Shown here piece by piece: positions 25,120 through 33,042 of a DNA stretch of 51,058 nucleotides (its first letter is position 1; each line of letters opens with the position of its first letter). The notes beneath the pieces are model-generated. The model did not search any database, was not told the origin of the DNA, and saw only the letters and a list, made by a program, of their open reading frames with translations. The translations under genes and the position numbers were made by a program. Location of the stretch: the NCBI RefSeq assembly GCF_902705855.1, contig NZ_CACSIJ010000003.1:1-51058 (forward strand), given 5' to 3'. The DNA is from Zhongshania aliphaticivorans (lineage in GTDB: Bacteria > Pseudomonadota > Gammaproteobacteria > Pseudomonadales > Spongiibacteraceae).

Positions 25120-26346
25120 TTACCTACTTTGGTTGCCGCTAGGAATCTCATTAAACGCCAGACCTTTGTCTGCACGTGGCTCTTGGGGAAGACCGAGAAC
25201 CTGCTCTGCTATCACATTGCGCATGACTTCGTCGGTGCCCCCAGCTAGTCGTATACCAGGCGAAAACAACACGGTTTTTTGAAAGTGTGCTTGCTGCTCT
25301 GCAAACGCGGGGTCGCAAATCACGCCGGCATCGCCCATCAGCTGAATGGCGTAGTTGGCGATGTCTTGGTTCATGACGGCGCCAACTAATTTCCCTAAGG
25401 CGGCTTCTGCGCCGGGCATACCCCCTTTGGCAACTGCCGTGAGCATACGGTTAGTCGAGGCTTTTATGCCCGCATGTTTGTAATACCACTCCGCTAAATG
25501 CTCACGCACGGCGGGGTTGGCGCTGATTGGATCGCCGTCAATATGAAGGGTTTTGACGAGCTTTAGAAACTCCGGAAAACCGTCAGGCTGTACCCCAGCA
25601 ATCGCCAGTCGTTCATTCATCAGCACCAGCAGTGCGGCGCCCCAACCGCCCCCTACCTCGCCCAAGCGGTAGGTGTCGGGAATGACCGCGTTATTGAAAA
25701 ACACCTCGTTAAAATGAGAGCCACCATCCATTTGTTTAATTGGCTTTACTTCAACACCAGGCTGATTCATGTCGATAAAAAACATGGTCATACCACGGTA
25801 TTTAGAAATAGTCGGGTCGGTGCGGCACAGTATTACGCCGTAGTCGGAGTGCTGGGCGCCCGAGGTCCAAATTTTTTGGCCGTTGATAATCCACTTGTCA
25901 CCGTCGGCAACTGCGGTGGTGCGCAGGCCGGCAACGTCTGAACCGGCACTAGGTTCCGAGAACATTTGGCACCACACGGTTTCTGCGCTGGCCATGGGGG
26001 GCAGTAGCTCTTGTTTCTGCTCCTCGGTGGCGAAATGCATGATGGCTGGGCCGCAATTGCCAATACCAATCACAAAATAGCCATCGGGTTCGGCGTAGTT
26101 CGTCACTTCTTGTGACCAGATGACTTTATGTATATCGCTGAGTCCGGCACCGCCGTACTGTTTGGGCCAGTTCAGACAGGCGTAGCCCGCGTCCGCCACT
26201 TTTTTGTACCAGACTTTGGCGTCTTGATAGGCTTCTGATTGATCTTTGCGGCCGCCGGCTGCTGACTTTGGTGTCGCGTTCTTGCTTAGCCAGTCGCGTA
26301 TTTCGGCGCGAAATACAGCCTGTTCTGCTGAGTCTTTAAAGTCCAT
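25120..26346 (-). CDS. Acyl-CoA dehydrogenase, large subunit of a probable pair
   Basis: This 408-residue flavin enzyme would oxidise an acyl-CoA to the enoyl-CoA. CQMFSEPSAGSDVAG (about 126-140) and WIINGQKIWTSGAQHSDYG (152-170) are the FAD/substrate loops, and GGTDEVMRNVIAEQVLGLP is the C-terminal signature. The usual Glu before Gly-Thr is replaced by Gly (AGGTDE). The probable base is Glu245 in LMNERLAIAG, the isovaleryl-CoA-dehydrogenase position also used by mycobacterial FadE26-type enzymes. A second, divergent dehydrogenase ends 30 bases upstream. Such neighbours form heterotetramers acting on steroid side-chain CoA esters; that substrate is inference. Confidence 0.88.
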   Translation of the reverse strand: MDFKDSAEQAVFRAEIRDWLSKNATPKSAAGGRKDQSEAYQDAKVWYKKVADAGYACLNWPKQYGGAGLSDIHKVIWSQEVTNYAEPDGYFVIGIGNCGPAIMHFATEEQKQELLPPMASAETVWCQMFSEPSAGSDVAGLRTTAVADGDKWIINGQKIWTSGAQHSDYGVILCRTDPTISKYRGMTMFFIDMNQPGVEVKPIKQMDGGSHFNEVFFNNAVIPDTYRLGEVGGGWGAALLVLMNERLAIAGVQPDGFPEFLKLVKTLHIDGDPISANPAVREHLAEWYYKHAGIKASTNRMLTAVAKGGMPGAEAALGKLVGAVMNQDIANYAIQLMGDAGVICDPAFAEQQAHFQKTVLFSPGIRLAGGTDEVMRNVIAEQVLGLPQEPRADKGLAFNEIPSGNQSR

Positions 26347-26376
26347 AACATTGTCCTTGGCAAATTGGTGTGCTGC

Positions 26377-27471
26377 TTAAGCGGCGAGAAGGCGGTCGAC
26401 TAGCAAGCTTTTCCAATAGGGGTTGCCGCCTAGCAAAGTTGATAAATTCTGGGCGCGCCGATAGTAAAGATGGCAATCAAATTCCCATGTGAACCCCATG
26501 CCGCCGTGGGCCTGAATATTTTCTTTGCTGCAGAGATAGTAGGCGTCAACGGCGCTGACGCGGGCGGTAGCGGCGGCGAGGGGCAGTTCTGGTGCGTCGG
26601 CAGCTAAAGCCCAGGCGCCGTAATAGGCATTGGATTTGGCGAGTTCTTTGGCGACAAACATATCGGCTAGTTTATGTTTAATGGCTTGAAATGAGGCAAC
26701 CTGCCGACCGAAGGCGTAGCGATCAGTGGTGTAAGCCTTGGCCATGTCGATGGCTGCTTCGCAGCCGCCGACCTGTTCAAATGCGAGTAAGACTGCAGCG
26801 CGGTCGAACAGAGTGTGCAATGCCGACGCGGCTGGAGTTTCGCCTGCTAATTGAATAACGGGGGTTTTATTAAAAATCAGTTCGGCGCGGGGTAGGCTGG
26901 GGTCGAGACTGTCTTGAGACGCGCGGCCGACACTGCTATCGCTAAGATCAGCGAAGTAGAGTCCAAGGTCACCATTTTCATTTTTGGCGGACACAATCGC
27001 CTTGTTGGCGATCATACCGTGCAGCACGGCGGATTTACGGCCACTGAGTTGATTATTAACCACGCGGCAATCGACGTGGTTAGTATTCCCCTCGCTGATG
27101 GCGACGGTGCTAATGATGTCGCCGCTAGCTAGTGCTGGCAGCCATTCCTGTTGCTGCGCCGGTGAGGCTGCGGTTTTAATTAATTCGGTGCCTAGGTATA
27201 CCGATGCAATAAACGGAATGGGTGCCAGTGAGCGGCCCAGTTCGGTGGCGATAACGCAGAGCTCTAAATAGCTTAGTCCTAAGCCACCGTGTTCTTCGGT
27301 GATGGTGATGGCGGGCCAGCCCAGTGCAACGACTTGCTGCCAAAGCTCGGCGTCAAAGTAGTGTTCACCGTCGATAACATCCCGAACTCTTGCGCTGCTG
27401 CATTCTTTGGCTAGCATTGAGCGCGCTTGTTCTTGGATGTTTTTTTGGTCTTCAGAAAAGTCGAAATTCAT
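26377..27471 (-). CDS. Acyl-CoA dehydrogenase, second subunit of a probable pair
   Basis: This 364-residue protein has an acyl-CoA dehydrogenase fold: the helical N-terminal domain (FSEDQKNIQEQARSMLAKE, EEHGGLGLSYLELCVIATELGRSL), a weakly conserved middle beta domain, and a C-terminal helical domain (YAFGRQVASFQAIKHKLADM, IQAHGGMGFTWEFDCHLYYRRAQ). It lacks the catalytic Glu-Gly-Thr motif, consistent with a partner subunit contributing FAD- or CoA-binding parts of a shared site. It is immediately upstream of the 408-residue dehydrogenase and probably co-transcribed with it. The TetR gene is 140 bases further upstream on the same strand. Confidence 0.87.
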   Translation of the reverse strand: MNFDFSEDQKNIQEQARSMLAKECSSARVRDVIDGEHYFDAELWQQVVALGWPAITITEEHGGLGLSYLELCVIATELGRSLAPIPFIASVYLGTELIKTAASPAQQQEWLPALASGDIISTVAISEGNTNHVDCRVVNNQLSGRKSAVLHGMIANKAIVSAKNENGDLGLYFADLSDSSVGRASQDSLDPSLPRAELIFNKTPVIQLAGETPAASALHTLFDRAAVLLAFEQVGGCEAAIDMAKAYTTDRYAFGRQVASFQAIKHKLADMFVAKELAKSNAYYGAWALAADAPELPLAAATARVSAVDAYYLCSKENIQAHGGMGFTWEFDCHLYYRRAQNLSTLLGGNPYWKSLLVDRLLAA

Positions 27472-27611
27472 TTTTTGCTCCTAAGCATCTCACCGCGATG
27501 TGGCGCGGAATGACGATGCGTTGAAGCTTAGGCGGGTGCTGGGTGCGGCACAATGGCAAAACTGACCAAGCGAATACCGGATGGGGCCAGCGGGCGAGCT
27601 GCCCGCGTGAC

Positions 27612-28190
27612 TTACAGCGCCAGTGCTTTTAGGCTGGCTTTGAACTGCTCTTTAGTAGCCGGTAATTGCCGGTAGGAGAGTACCAAGCGGCCAACAATTC
27701 TGATGAGATCATCTAGATTGACGTTGCGATTATTCCGCTCGTTATAAGCGTTTAGCGGTTCTTCTAATAGCTCTCGCCAGTGCTCATCAGATTCGTCGTT
27801 GTCGATGTGTGGAGCTGCTTCGGATGCGTTTGCGCCAGACACAAGATCGAGTTTTCCAGCCTCGGGCGGCTTATAGCTCGCGGCAAACCAAATGCACTCT
27901 TCGAGCATCAACGGAAAATTATTGTCGTAAAGCTTGGCAATGTCATGAACCTTCATGAACATGCGATCGCGTTCAATATCGATCAGCGCGGCAATGATGT
28001 CAGACTTGCCATTAAAGTAGCGATACACCGTGCGCCGGGTGACGTTGGCGACTTTGGCGACATCTTCTATGGTGGTGGACTTGATGCCTTTAGTGATGAA
28101 GCAATCTACTGCCGATTTAAGGAGAATTTTTTTCCCAGTATCGAGGTCGTCAACTCGGGCCCCGTTTCCCCAGCGTTTGTTTGTTTTCAT
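27612..28190 (-). CDS. TetR-family transcriptional regulator
   Basis: The protein has 192 residues. The N-terminal helix-turn-helix is IKSTTIEDVAKVANVTRRTVYRYFNGKSDIIAAL (about 40-73). The C-terminal ligand domain is unlike named families I know. It is the first gene on the minus strand before the dehydrogenase pair and is divergent from the KAS III gene (28390), so it could control either side by binding the roughly 200-bp region between. In actinobacteria TetR proteins such as KstR play this role for steroid genes; here only position supports an analogy. Confidence 0.85.
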   Translation of the reverse strand: MKTNKRWGNGARVDDLDTGKKILLKSAVDCFITKGIKSTTIEDVAKVANVTRRTVYRYFNGKSDIIAALIDIERDRMFMKVHDIAKLYDNNFPLMLEECIWFAASYKPPEAGKLDLVSGANASEAAPHIDNDESDEHWRELLEEPLNAYNERNNRNVNLDDLIRIVGRLVLSYRQLPATKEQFKASLKALAL

Positions 28191-28389
28191 TTAGTGCACC
28201 TTGCTAAATTTGCATTGTCACTATCTTAGCATGTTGTAATCTTGCGTTTACGTTTCAAAACGGCTTATTTCATAGGGGATTATACGTATTTAACCTGTGA
28301 ATTTTACTCGTATCTGAGCCGCCACTTTGGTGACAGTGCTAACATTGCTGGGCATAATGTTGGCCAATAAAACCGATTTCGAGCTTGTT

Positions 28390-29481
28390 ATGCAATACGC
28401 AAATATAACTGGTTGGGGAAAATGCTTGCCGCCCGCCGTACTCAGCAACGAGGATTTGGCGACATTTTTAGACACCTCCGATGAATGGATTTCTACCCGC
28501 ACGGGAATTAAAGAACGACGGATTTCCCATGTATCCACTGCCACACTTGCCAGTTTAGCCGCCAAGCGTGCCTTGGCTGCTGCTGGTTTAGATGCGGCAG
28601 AATTAGATATGGTGATTTTAGGCACTGCCTGCCCAGATACCCTCATACCTAATTCAGCCTCGCTTGTGCAGGCAAACATTGGTGCGGTGAATGCGGCGGT
28701 GTTTGATCTTAATGCGGCGTGTACTGGTTTTGTTTATGGCCTAAGTATCGGCACCGGCATGATACGCAGTGGCGCCATGAAAAAAGTACTGGTGATTGGC
28801 GCAGATCGTATTCCCTACTTCCTAGATTATAGCCAACGGGATGTTTCTGTATTATTTGGCGACGGTGCAGGGGCTGTGGTGTTAGAAGCCTATGATGAAG
28901 AGTGCGGCTTAATAGCGGAGAAGTTGGGCTGTGACGGCGAAGCGCGGGATATTTTGGCCGCTCGAGATTCAGGTACGGCGCGGGAGCGCTTCGCAGGCGT
29001 TGATGGCTATTTTGATGTGAATTTTGAAGGCCAAGAAATCTTTAAGCGCGCTGTTCGCGGTATGGGCCAGGCAATAACGGGTGTGCTCGAAAAGTTAGAA
29101 TTAGAGCCCGAGCAAATCGATCTTCTAATACCACATCAAGCCAATGTCAGAATTATCGATACTTTGGCAAAGCGTATGAAAGCGTCGCCGGAAAAAGTCG
29201 TTGTGAATATAGAAAAATACGGCAATACCTCCGCTGCCACAGTGCCGATTGCATTGTGTGAGGCTTTAGAAGAAGGCCGCATTAACGCTGGCGATAAAAT
29301 TTTAACGGCTGCCTTTGGCGCTGGCTTAACCTGGGGCGCTGCAGTGATTAAGTGGGGGCCGCGGACTACGCCTGTGGGGGAGTGCAAAGAAGAACTACCG
29401 CAAAGTGATAAAACCGCTCTAGATATATTGATGCCGTGGGTTAAAGGCTGCCAAGAAGCGGCGGCTAAAAAAGCCGAATAA
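28390..29481 (+). CDS. Beta-ketoacyl-ACP synthase III (FabH-like)
   Basis: This 363-residue thiolase-fold condensing enzyme has the full FabH triad: Cys111 (LNAACTGFVYGLS), His in LLIPHQANVRI and Asn in KYGNTSAATVPIAL. The N-terminus ITGWGKCLPPAVLSNEDL, with start 28390, aligns with FabH; the frame is open to 28327 but upstream codons look unconserved and no start has a strong ribosome site. It is some 40 residues longer than E. coli FabH because of a C-terminal extension (VGECKEELPQSDKTALDILM onward). It is not in a fab cluster, so it may be a specialised acyl condensing enzyme. A terminator follows. Confidence 0.88.
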   Translation: MQYANITGWGKCLPPAVLSNEDLATFLDTSDEWISTRTGIKERRISHVSTATLASLAAKRALAAAGLDAAELDMVILGTACPDTLIPNSASLVQANIGAVNAAVFDLNAACTGFVYGLSIGTGMIRSGAMKKVLVIGADRIPYFLDYSQRDVSVLFGDGAGAVVLEAYDEECGLIAEKLGCDGEARDILAARDSGTARERFAGVDGYFDVNFEGQEIFKRAVRGMGQAITGVLEKLELEPEQIDLLIPHQANVRIIDTLAKRMKASPEKVVVNIEKYGNTSAATVPIALCEALEEGRINAGDKILTAAFGAGLTWGAAVIKWGPRTTPVGECKEELPQSDKTALDILMPWVKGCQEAAAKKAE

Positions 29482-29498
29482 GTTGAACACTGGATTGA

Positions 29499-29525
29499 AA
29501 AAGGGTCGCGCAATACGACCCTTTT
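29499..29525. terminator. Bidirectional terminator between KAS III and the Cfa-like gene
   Basis: AAAAGGGTCG (29499-29508) pairs with CGACCCTTTT (29516-29525) around a 7-base loop. The A and T ends give a T tract in both directions, and it lies 18 bases from each convergent stop. Confidence 0.88.
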
Positions 29526-29542
29526 ATATGGCGTACGTAATT

Positions 29543-30787
29543 TTATTGCGCAGTGGGTTTTTCCAACACAAATTGATAAACATCGATGGAGTTGCCGCGA
29601 AAGCCACCCTCGCAGTAGGTTAAATAATAGTGCCACATTCTTTGAAAGCGTTTATCAAATCCTAGCGGTGCTATTTCTTCCCAGCGTTGATGAAATTTAC
29701 TTCCCCATTCGCGTAGTGTGCGGGCATACCCTAGGCCAAAGGCCTCTTCGTCGCTTACTGTTAGGCCGGCGCCTACGGCTTGTTCTTTAAATTTGTCTGG
29801 GGTGGGTAACATGCCGCCCGGGAAAATATAGGTCTGAATAAAGTCAGGATTGCTGCGGTATTGCTCAAAGCGTTTGTCTTCAATTGTAATGATTTGAACG
29901 GAAGCGCGGCCGCCGGGTTTGAGGCGTTTGTGAACGGTGTCGAAGTAGGTCGGCCAGTATTTTTCACCTACTGCCTCTAGCATTTCTATCGATACAATGT
30001 GGTTGTATTGGCCAACGGTGTCGCGGTAATCGGTAAGACTAAATTCTGCTTCGCCTAGGGTTTCCGCCTTGGCTAAACGCTGCTGGGCAAATTCAAGTTG
30101 ACGTTCAGACAGGGTAATGCCGTGCAATTTCACCTTTTTCTGACTGCATACCTGTTCAGCAAAGCCACCCCAGCCACAGCCGATTTCTAAAATGGTATCG
30201 CCATCTTTAATGTCGAGAAGATCAATAATACGTTGGTATTTCGCGTATTGTGCCTCGGCCAAAGTTTGTTGCTCGCTGGTGTAGTAGGCGGCGGAGTAAG
30301 TCATGCTGGGATCTAACCACTGCTGGTAAAACTCATTACCAAGATCATAGTGGTAGGAGATATTACGACGGCTGCCGCGCTTGCTATTGGCATTGCGTTG
30401 ATGGCGCCACTTTTGAAATGCACCTTCAATTTTGCCGCTGTCTAGCATGCCGCCAAAGTACTCTTCATTAATGACAATCCATTCGACTAGCATGGCGAGA
30501 TCGGGGCTGTCCCAGTCGCCATCCATATAGGCCTCGCTCCAACCCACCGAGCCGCCGGTAAAGGCTTTGCGCACGGCCTTCCAGTTGTGGAGCACAATTA
30601 CAGGATTGAAGTGTTCGCAGGGGTGATCGCCAAATTCGATGCTATTGCCATTAGGCAAGGTAAGGCGCAGAACGCCGCGCGCCGCATTGGACAATGGTGC
30701 CAGAACTTTTGCGACCATTTGTTGTTGGCGCTTAGCCCACCAGCCAGAACCTATATTATTTTCGAGAGCAGCAGTGGCTGTCTTCAT
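29543..30787 (-). CDS. cfa: Cyclopropane-fatty-acyl-phospholipid synthase family methyltransferase
   Basis: This 414-residue SAM-dependent enzyme of the Cfa family transfers a methylene or methyl group to the double bond of phospholipid acyl chains. SAM motif I is ILEIGCGWGGFAEQVC (about 197-212), followed by HGITLSERQLEFAQQRL. NISYHYDLGNEFYQQWLDPSMTYS and YIFPGGMLPT are Cfa signatures. It is third in a minus-strand set: FAD oxidoreductase, DUF1365 (4-base overlap), then this gene after 28 bases. That set recurs widely in proteobacteria, and relatives of it make cyclopropane, methylated or furan fatty acids, so the exact product here is open. Confidence 0.92.
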   Translation of the reverse strand: MKTATAALENNIGSGWWAKRQQQMVAKVLAPLSNAARGVLRLTLPNGNSIEFGDHPCEHFNPVIVLHNWKAVRKAFTGGSVGWSEAYMDGDWDSPDLAMLVEWIVINEEYFGGMLDSGKIEGAFQKWRHQRNANSKRGSRRNISYHYDLGNEFYQQWLDPSMTYSAAYYTSEQQTLAEAQYAKYQRIIDLLDIKDGDTILEIGCGWGGFAEQVCSQKKVKLHGITLSERQLEFAQQRLAKAETLGEAEFSLTDYRDTVGQYNHIVSIEMLEAVGEKYWPTYFDTVHKRLKPGGRASVQIITIEDKRFEQYRSNPDFIQTYIFPGGMLPTPDKFKEQAVGAGLTVSDEEAFGLGYARTLREWGSKFHQRWEEIAPLGFDKRFQRMWHYYLTYCEGGFRGNSIDVYQFVLEKPTAQ

Positions 30788-30815
30788 AGTTGACCCTTAA
30801 GTATTTGTCACACAG

Positions 30816-31601
30816 TTACTGGTCAATACGTGAGATTGCAGATTTTGGTTCAGCGGGACGGGGCACAATTTTTACGCCCTTGATAAAAAGCTTCAACGCT
30901 TCCCAGTGTATACCTAGTACAGCCTTGATCGTCATAAATGGCAAGCTGATAAGATTTTTGAGAAGTTCGGTGTCGGTAAATGGCCGGTGCTCGCCGCGAA
31001 ATACCGCATGGAGCAGGGCTTTGCCCTGTTCGGTTTCGCGAATAGCTAGGGCGATACGCTGCTTGGGTAGGTGCATACGGAAATGGTAGCGCGCTTCCAT
31101 AGGGATAAACGGTGACACATAAAAATTTTTATCGCACTGCTGGCGAATAATGCCCTTGTCTTGATCGCTGGCCGACACCGGAATCAAATAACTGTGTCGC
31201 TGCTTAAAGGTATTGCTGACTTCGTAAAGAATGGCAAAGAGTTGTTTATTGTTCTTATAGCAGTAGTACACGCTCAGCGGATTAAAGGTGTAACCGAGAA
31301 TGCGTGGATAGCACAGTAGGCTGGCGGAGCTGAGGTGCTCATGCACACCGTGTTCCCGCAGGGTGCGCTCTAAATATTGGCGTGGCGCTTCGCCGCTACC
31401 GTCGCCGATGTCGCGATGATAAAAGCTAAAAAAATTGAATTTATTAACTGAAAACAGTTTGCAGCGCTGGGCGGTGTCGTTGAGTTTGTCTAGATCAAAT
31501 AAAAAGCTGCTCATGCGATAAACAAAGCGATGTTTACGGGGGTAAAAGCGATGATGCATTACCTCGCCGCAGTAAATTGCCGTGTCGTCGTCACTCGTCA
31601 T
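30816..31601 (-). CDS. DUF1365 family protein
   Basis: This 261-residue protein has the DUF1365 signatures: AIYCGEVMHHRFYPRKHRFVYR at the start, then LDLDKLN-like and RILGYTFNPLSVYYCY, and NFYVSPFIPMEARYHF. Function is unknown, but the family is almost always encoded with a Cfa-like methyltransferase and an FAD-dependent amine-oxidase-like protein, as here, implying a role in modifying membrane fatty acids. The start overlaps the stop of the FAD gene by 4 bases. Confidence 0.93.
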   Translation of the reverse strand: MTSDDDTAIYCGEVMHHRFYPRKHRFVYRMSSFLFDLDKLNDTAQRCKLFSVNKFNFFSFYHRDIGDGSGEAPRQYLERTLREHGVHEHLSSASLLCYPRILGYTFNPLSVYYCYKNNKQLFAILYEVSNTFKQRHSYLIPVSASDQDKGIIRQQCDKNFYVSPFIPMEARYHFRMHLPKQRIALAIRETEQGKALLHAVFRGEHRPFTDTELLKNLISLPFMTIKAVLGIHWEALKLFIKGVKIVPRPAEPKSAISRIDQ

Positions 31602-32938
31602 GCGGAGGCGTCGTTCGGGCTTAGATAGATGCGGTCGCTAGCCTTGTCGCTACTCCATGGCCGCAGGTTGCCACCGAGCTGCTCGGCAACGGCCAAACCA
31701 GATTGAATGCCGTCTTCGTGGAAACCGTAGCCAAAATAGCTACCGCAGAACCATGTGCGTTGCTTGCCCTGCAGGTTCCACAGCTGCTTTTGTGCGATTA
31801 GCGCGGCGTCGTCAAAGACCGGATGTTGATAGCTAAATTGCTGGTAGACCAAATCTTTGCGTGGCGCGCGTAGTGGGTTAAGCGTGACGATGATCTGCTC
31901 TGAACAGGGCAGGTGCTGGAGTGAGTTCATCCAGTAACTCACTGACACTTTACTACCTTGTTGTTCGCTGTCTGCAAGGTAATTCCAGCTGGACCATACC
32001 TGTCCTAAAACGGGCATCAGTTTTTCATCGCGATGAAGCACCGCTTCGTTTTCTTCGTAGGCAAATGCGCCGAGCAAACGCGTTTCTTCGTCGCTGGCAT
32101 CGTCGAGCATGGCAAGGCTTTGGTCCGCATGGCTGGCCATAACGACGTGATCAAAGCGATGATCTTTATCTTGGTGGTCGGTGATCATAATGTGATCTGT
32201 GAAGCGTCGAACCTTGCTGACTCCGCAGTTTAGGCGGATATCGCCGTCGAAGATTTGGGTAATTCGCTTTATATACTCCCGCGAACCACCGACCACCGTT
32301 TGCCACTGGGGGCGCTCATTTACCTGCAGCAAACCGTGATTGTCGCAAAAGCGTAGAAAGGTTTTGGCGGGGTAGGCCATGAACTTCTCTACCGGCGTTG
32401 ACCATATGGCCGCCCCCATCGGCAGTAAATGATCTTCGCGAAAGCCGGCGCCGAATTTCTCTCGGGTCAGTAATTCGCCCAATGACATTTCATCAGGCAG
32501 TGACTGCAGCCAGCCCGCACTTTGCTTATAAAAGCGCAGCAGGTCGCGGATCATGCCCCAAAATCGCGGCCGGAGCAGATTGCGCTTCTGGGCAAACAGG
32601 GTAGATATCGAATCTGAGCCGCTGTATTCCAAGCGGCCTTTGTCTAGCGATACGCCGAAGGACATATCAGTACTCTGATAAGCCACGCCAAGTTCTTTAA
32701 ATAGTCCGACTAAGTTGGGATAGCAGCGTTCGTTGAAAACGATAAAGCCGGTGTCGACGGCGATAGTGCCGGCGCTGGTTTTAATGTCTACGGTATTCGT
32801 GTGACCGCCCAAGCGCGAGTCTTGCTCGAACAGGGTGACATTGTGATTTTTGCTAAGTAACCACGCGCTACTTAGGCCGGAAATACCTGAACCGATGACA
32901 GCGATATTGAGCGCGCTAGTTTTCGATGAATTTTGCAT
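31598..32938 (-). CDS. NAD(P)/FAD-dependent oxidoreductase of the Cfa locus
   Basis: This 446-residue flavoprotein of amine-oxidase/phytoene-desaturase type has the N-terminal dinucleotide site VIGSGISGLSSAWLLSKNHNV followed by LFEQDSRLGGHTNT. The family tail FGYGFHEDGIQSGLAVAEQLGG is also present. In related loci such flavoproteins desaturate or oxidise methylated acyl chains made by the neighbouring methyltransferase (as in furan fatty acid synthesis); that role is inferred from synteny. It is first in its transcript, and the divergent MFS gene starts 105 bases away. Confidence 0.88.
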   Translation of the reverse strand: MQNSSKTSALNIAVIGSGISGLSSAWLLSKNHNVTLFEQDSRLGGHTNTVDIKTSAGTIAVDTGFIVFNERCYPNLVGLFKELGVAYQSTDMSFGVSLDKGRLEYSGSDSISTLFAQKRNLLRPRFWGMIRDLLRFYKQSAGWLQSLPDEMSLGELLTREKFGAGFREDHLLPMGAAIWSTPVEKFMAYPAKTFLRFCDNHGLLQVNERPQWQTVVGGSREYIKRITQIFDGDIRLNCGVSKVRRFTDHIMITDHQDKDHRFDHVVMASHADQSLAMLDDASDEETRLLGAFAYEENEAVLHRDEKLMPVLGQVWSSWNYLADSEQQGSKVSVSYWMNSLQHLPCSEQIIVTLNPLRAPRKDLVYQQFSYQHPVFDDAALIAQKQLWNLQGKQRTWFCGSYFGYGFHEDGIQSGLAVAEQLGGNLRPWSSDKASDRIYLSPNDASA

Positions 32939-33030
32939 AGAATTATCAGTGATCCCACAGTCTTGTTATTACGTATAGCATCATTATTCAGATCACAGTC
33001 AGTGGGTCTGTATTGCCCGTCCTTGACCGT

Positions 33031-33037
33031 AAGGGAG
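33031..33037 (+). promoter_or_regulatory. Ribosome-binding site deciding the MFS carrier start
   Basis: AAGGGAG five bases before ATG 33043. The frame also has a TTG at 33013 without such a site. Confidence 0.75.
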
Positions 33038-33042
33038 TTAGA

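Noticed and set aside
24962-25282. A 106-codon plus-strand ORF overlapping the 3' end of the acyl-CoA dehydrogenase gene
   Set aside because: Two thirds of it lies in the gap and the rest antisense to a well-supported gene; no ribosome site, no recognisable domain, and a Cys/His/Arg-rich composition typical of out-of-frame reading.
28338-28358. A short inverted repeat (AACATT with AATGTT, 9 bases apart) upstream of the KAS III gene as a TetR operator
   Set aside because: It is only six bases per arm and one of several weak dyads in the region; not enough to call an operator.
28327-28389. A longer N-terminus for the KAS III protein
   Set aside because: The extra 21 residues do not resemble FabH N-termini, and the ATG at 28390 begins exactly where family similarity starts. 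No start has a strong ribosome site, so some doubt remains.
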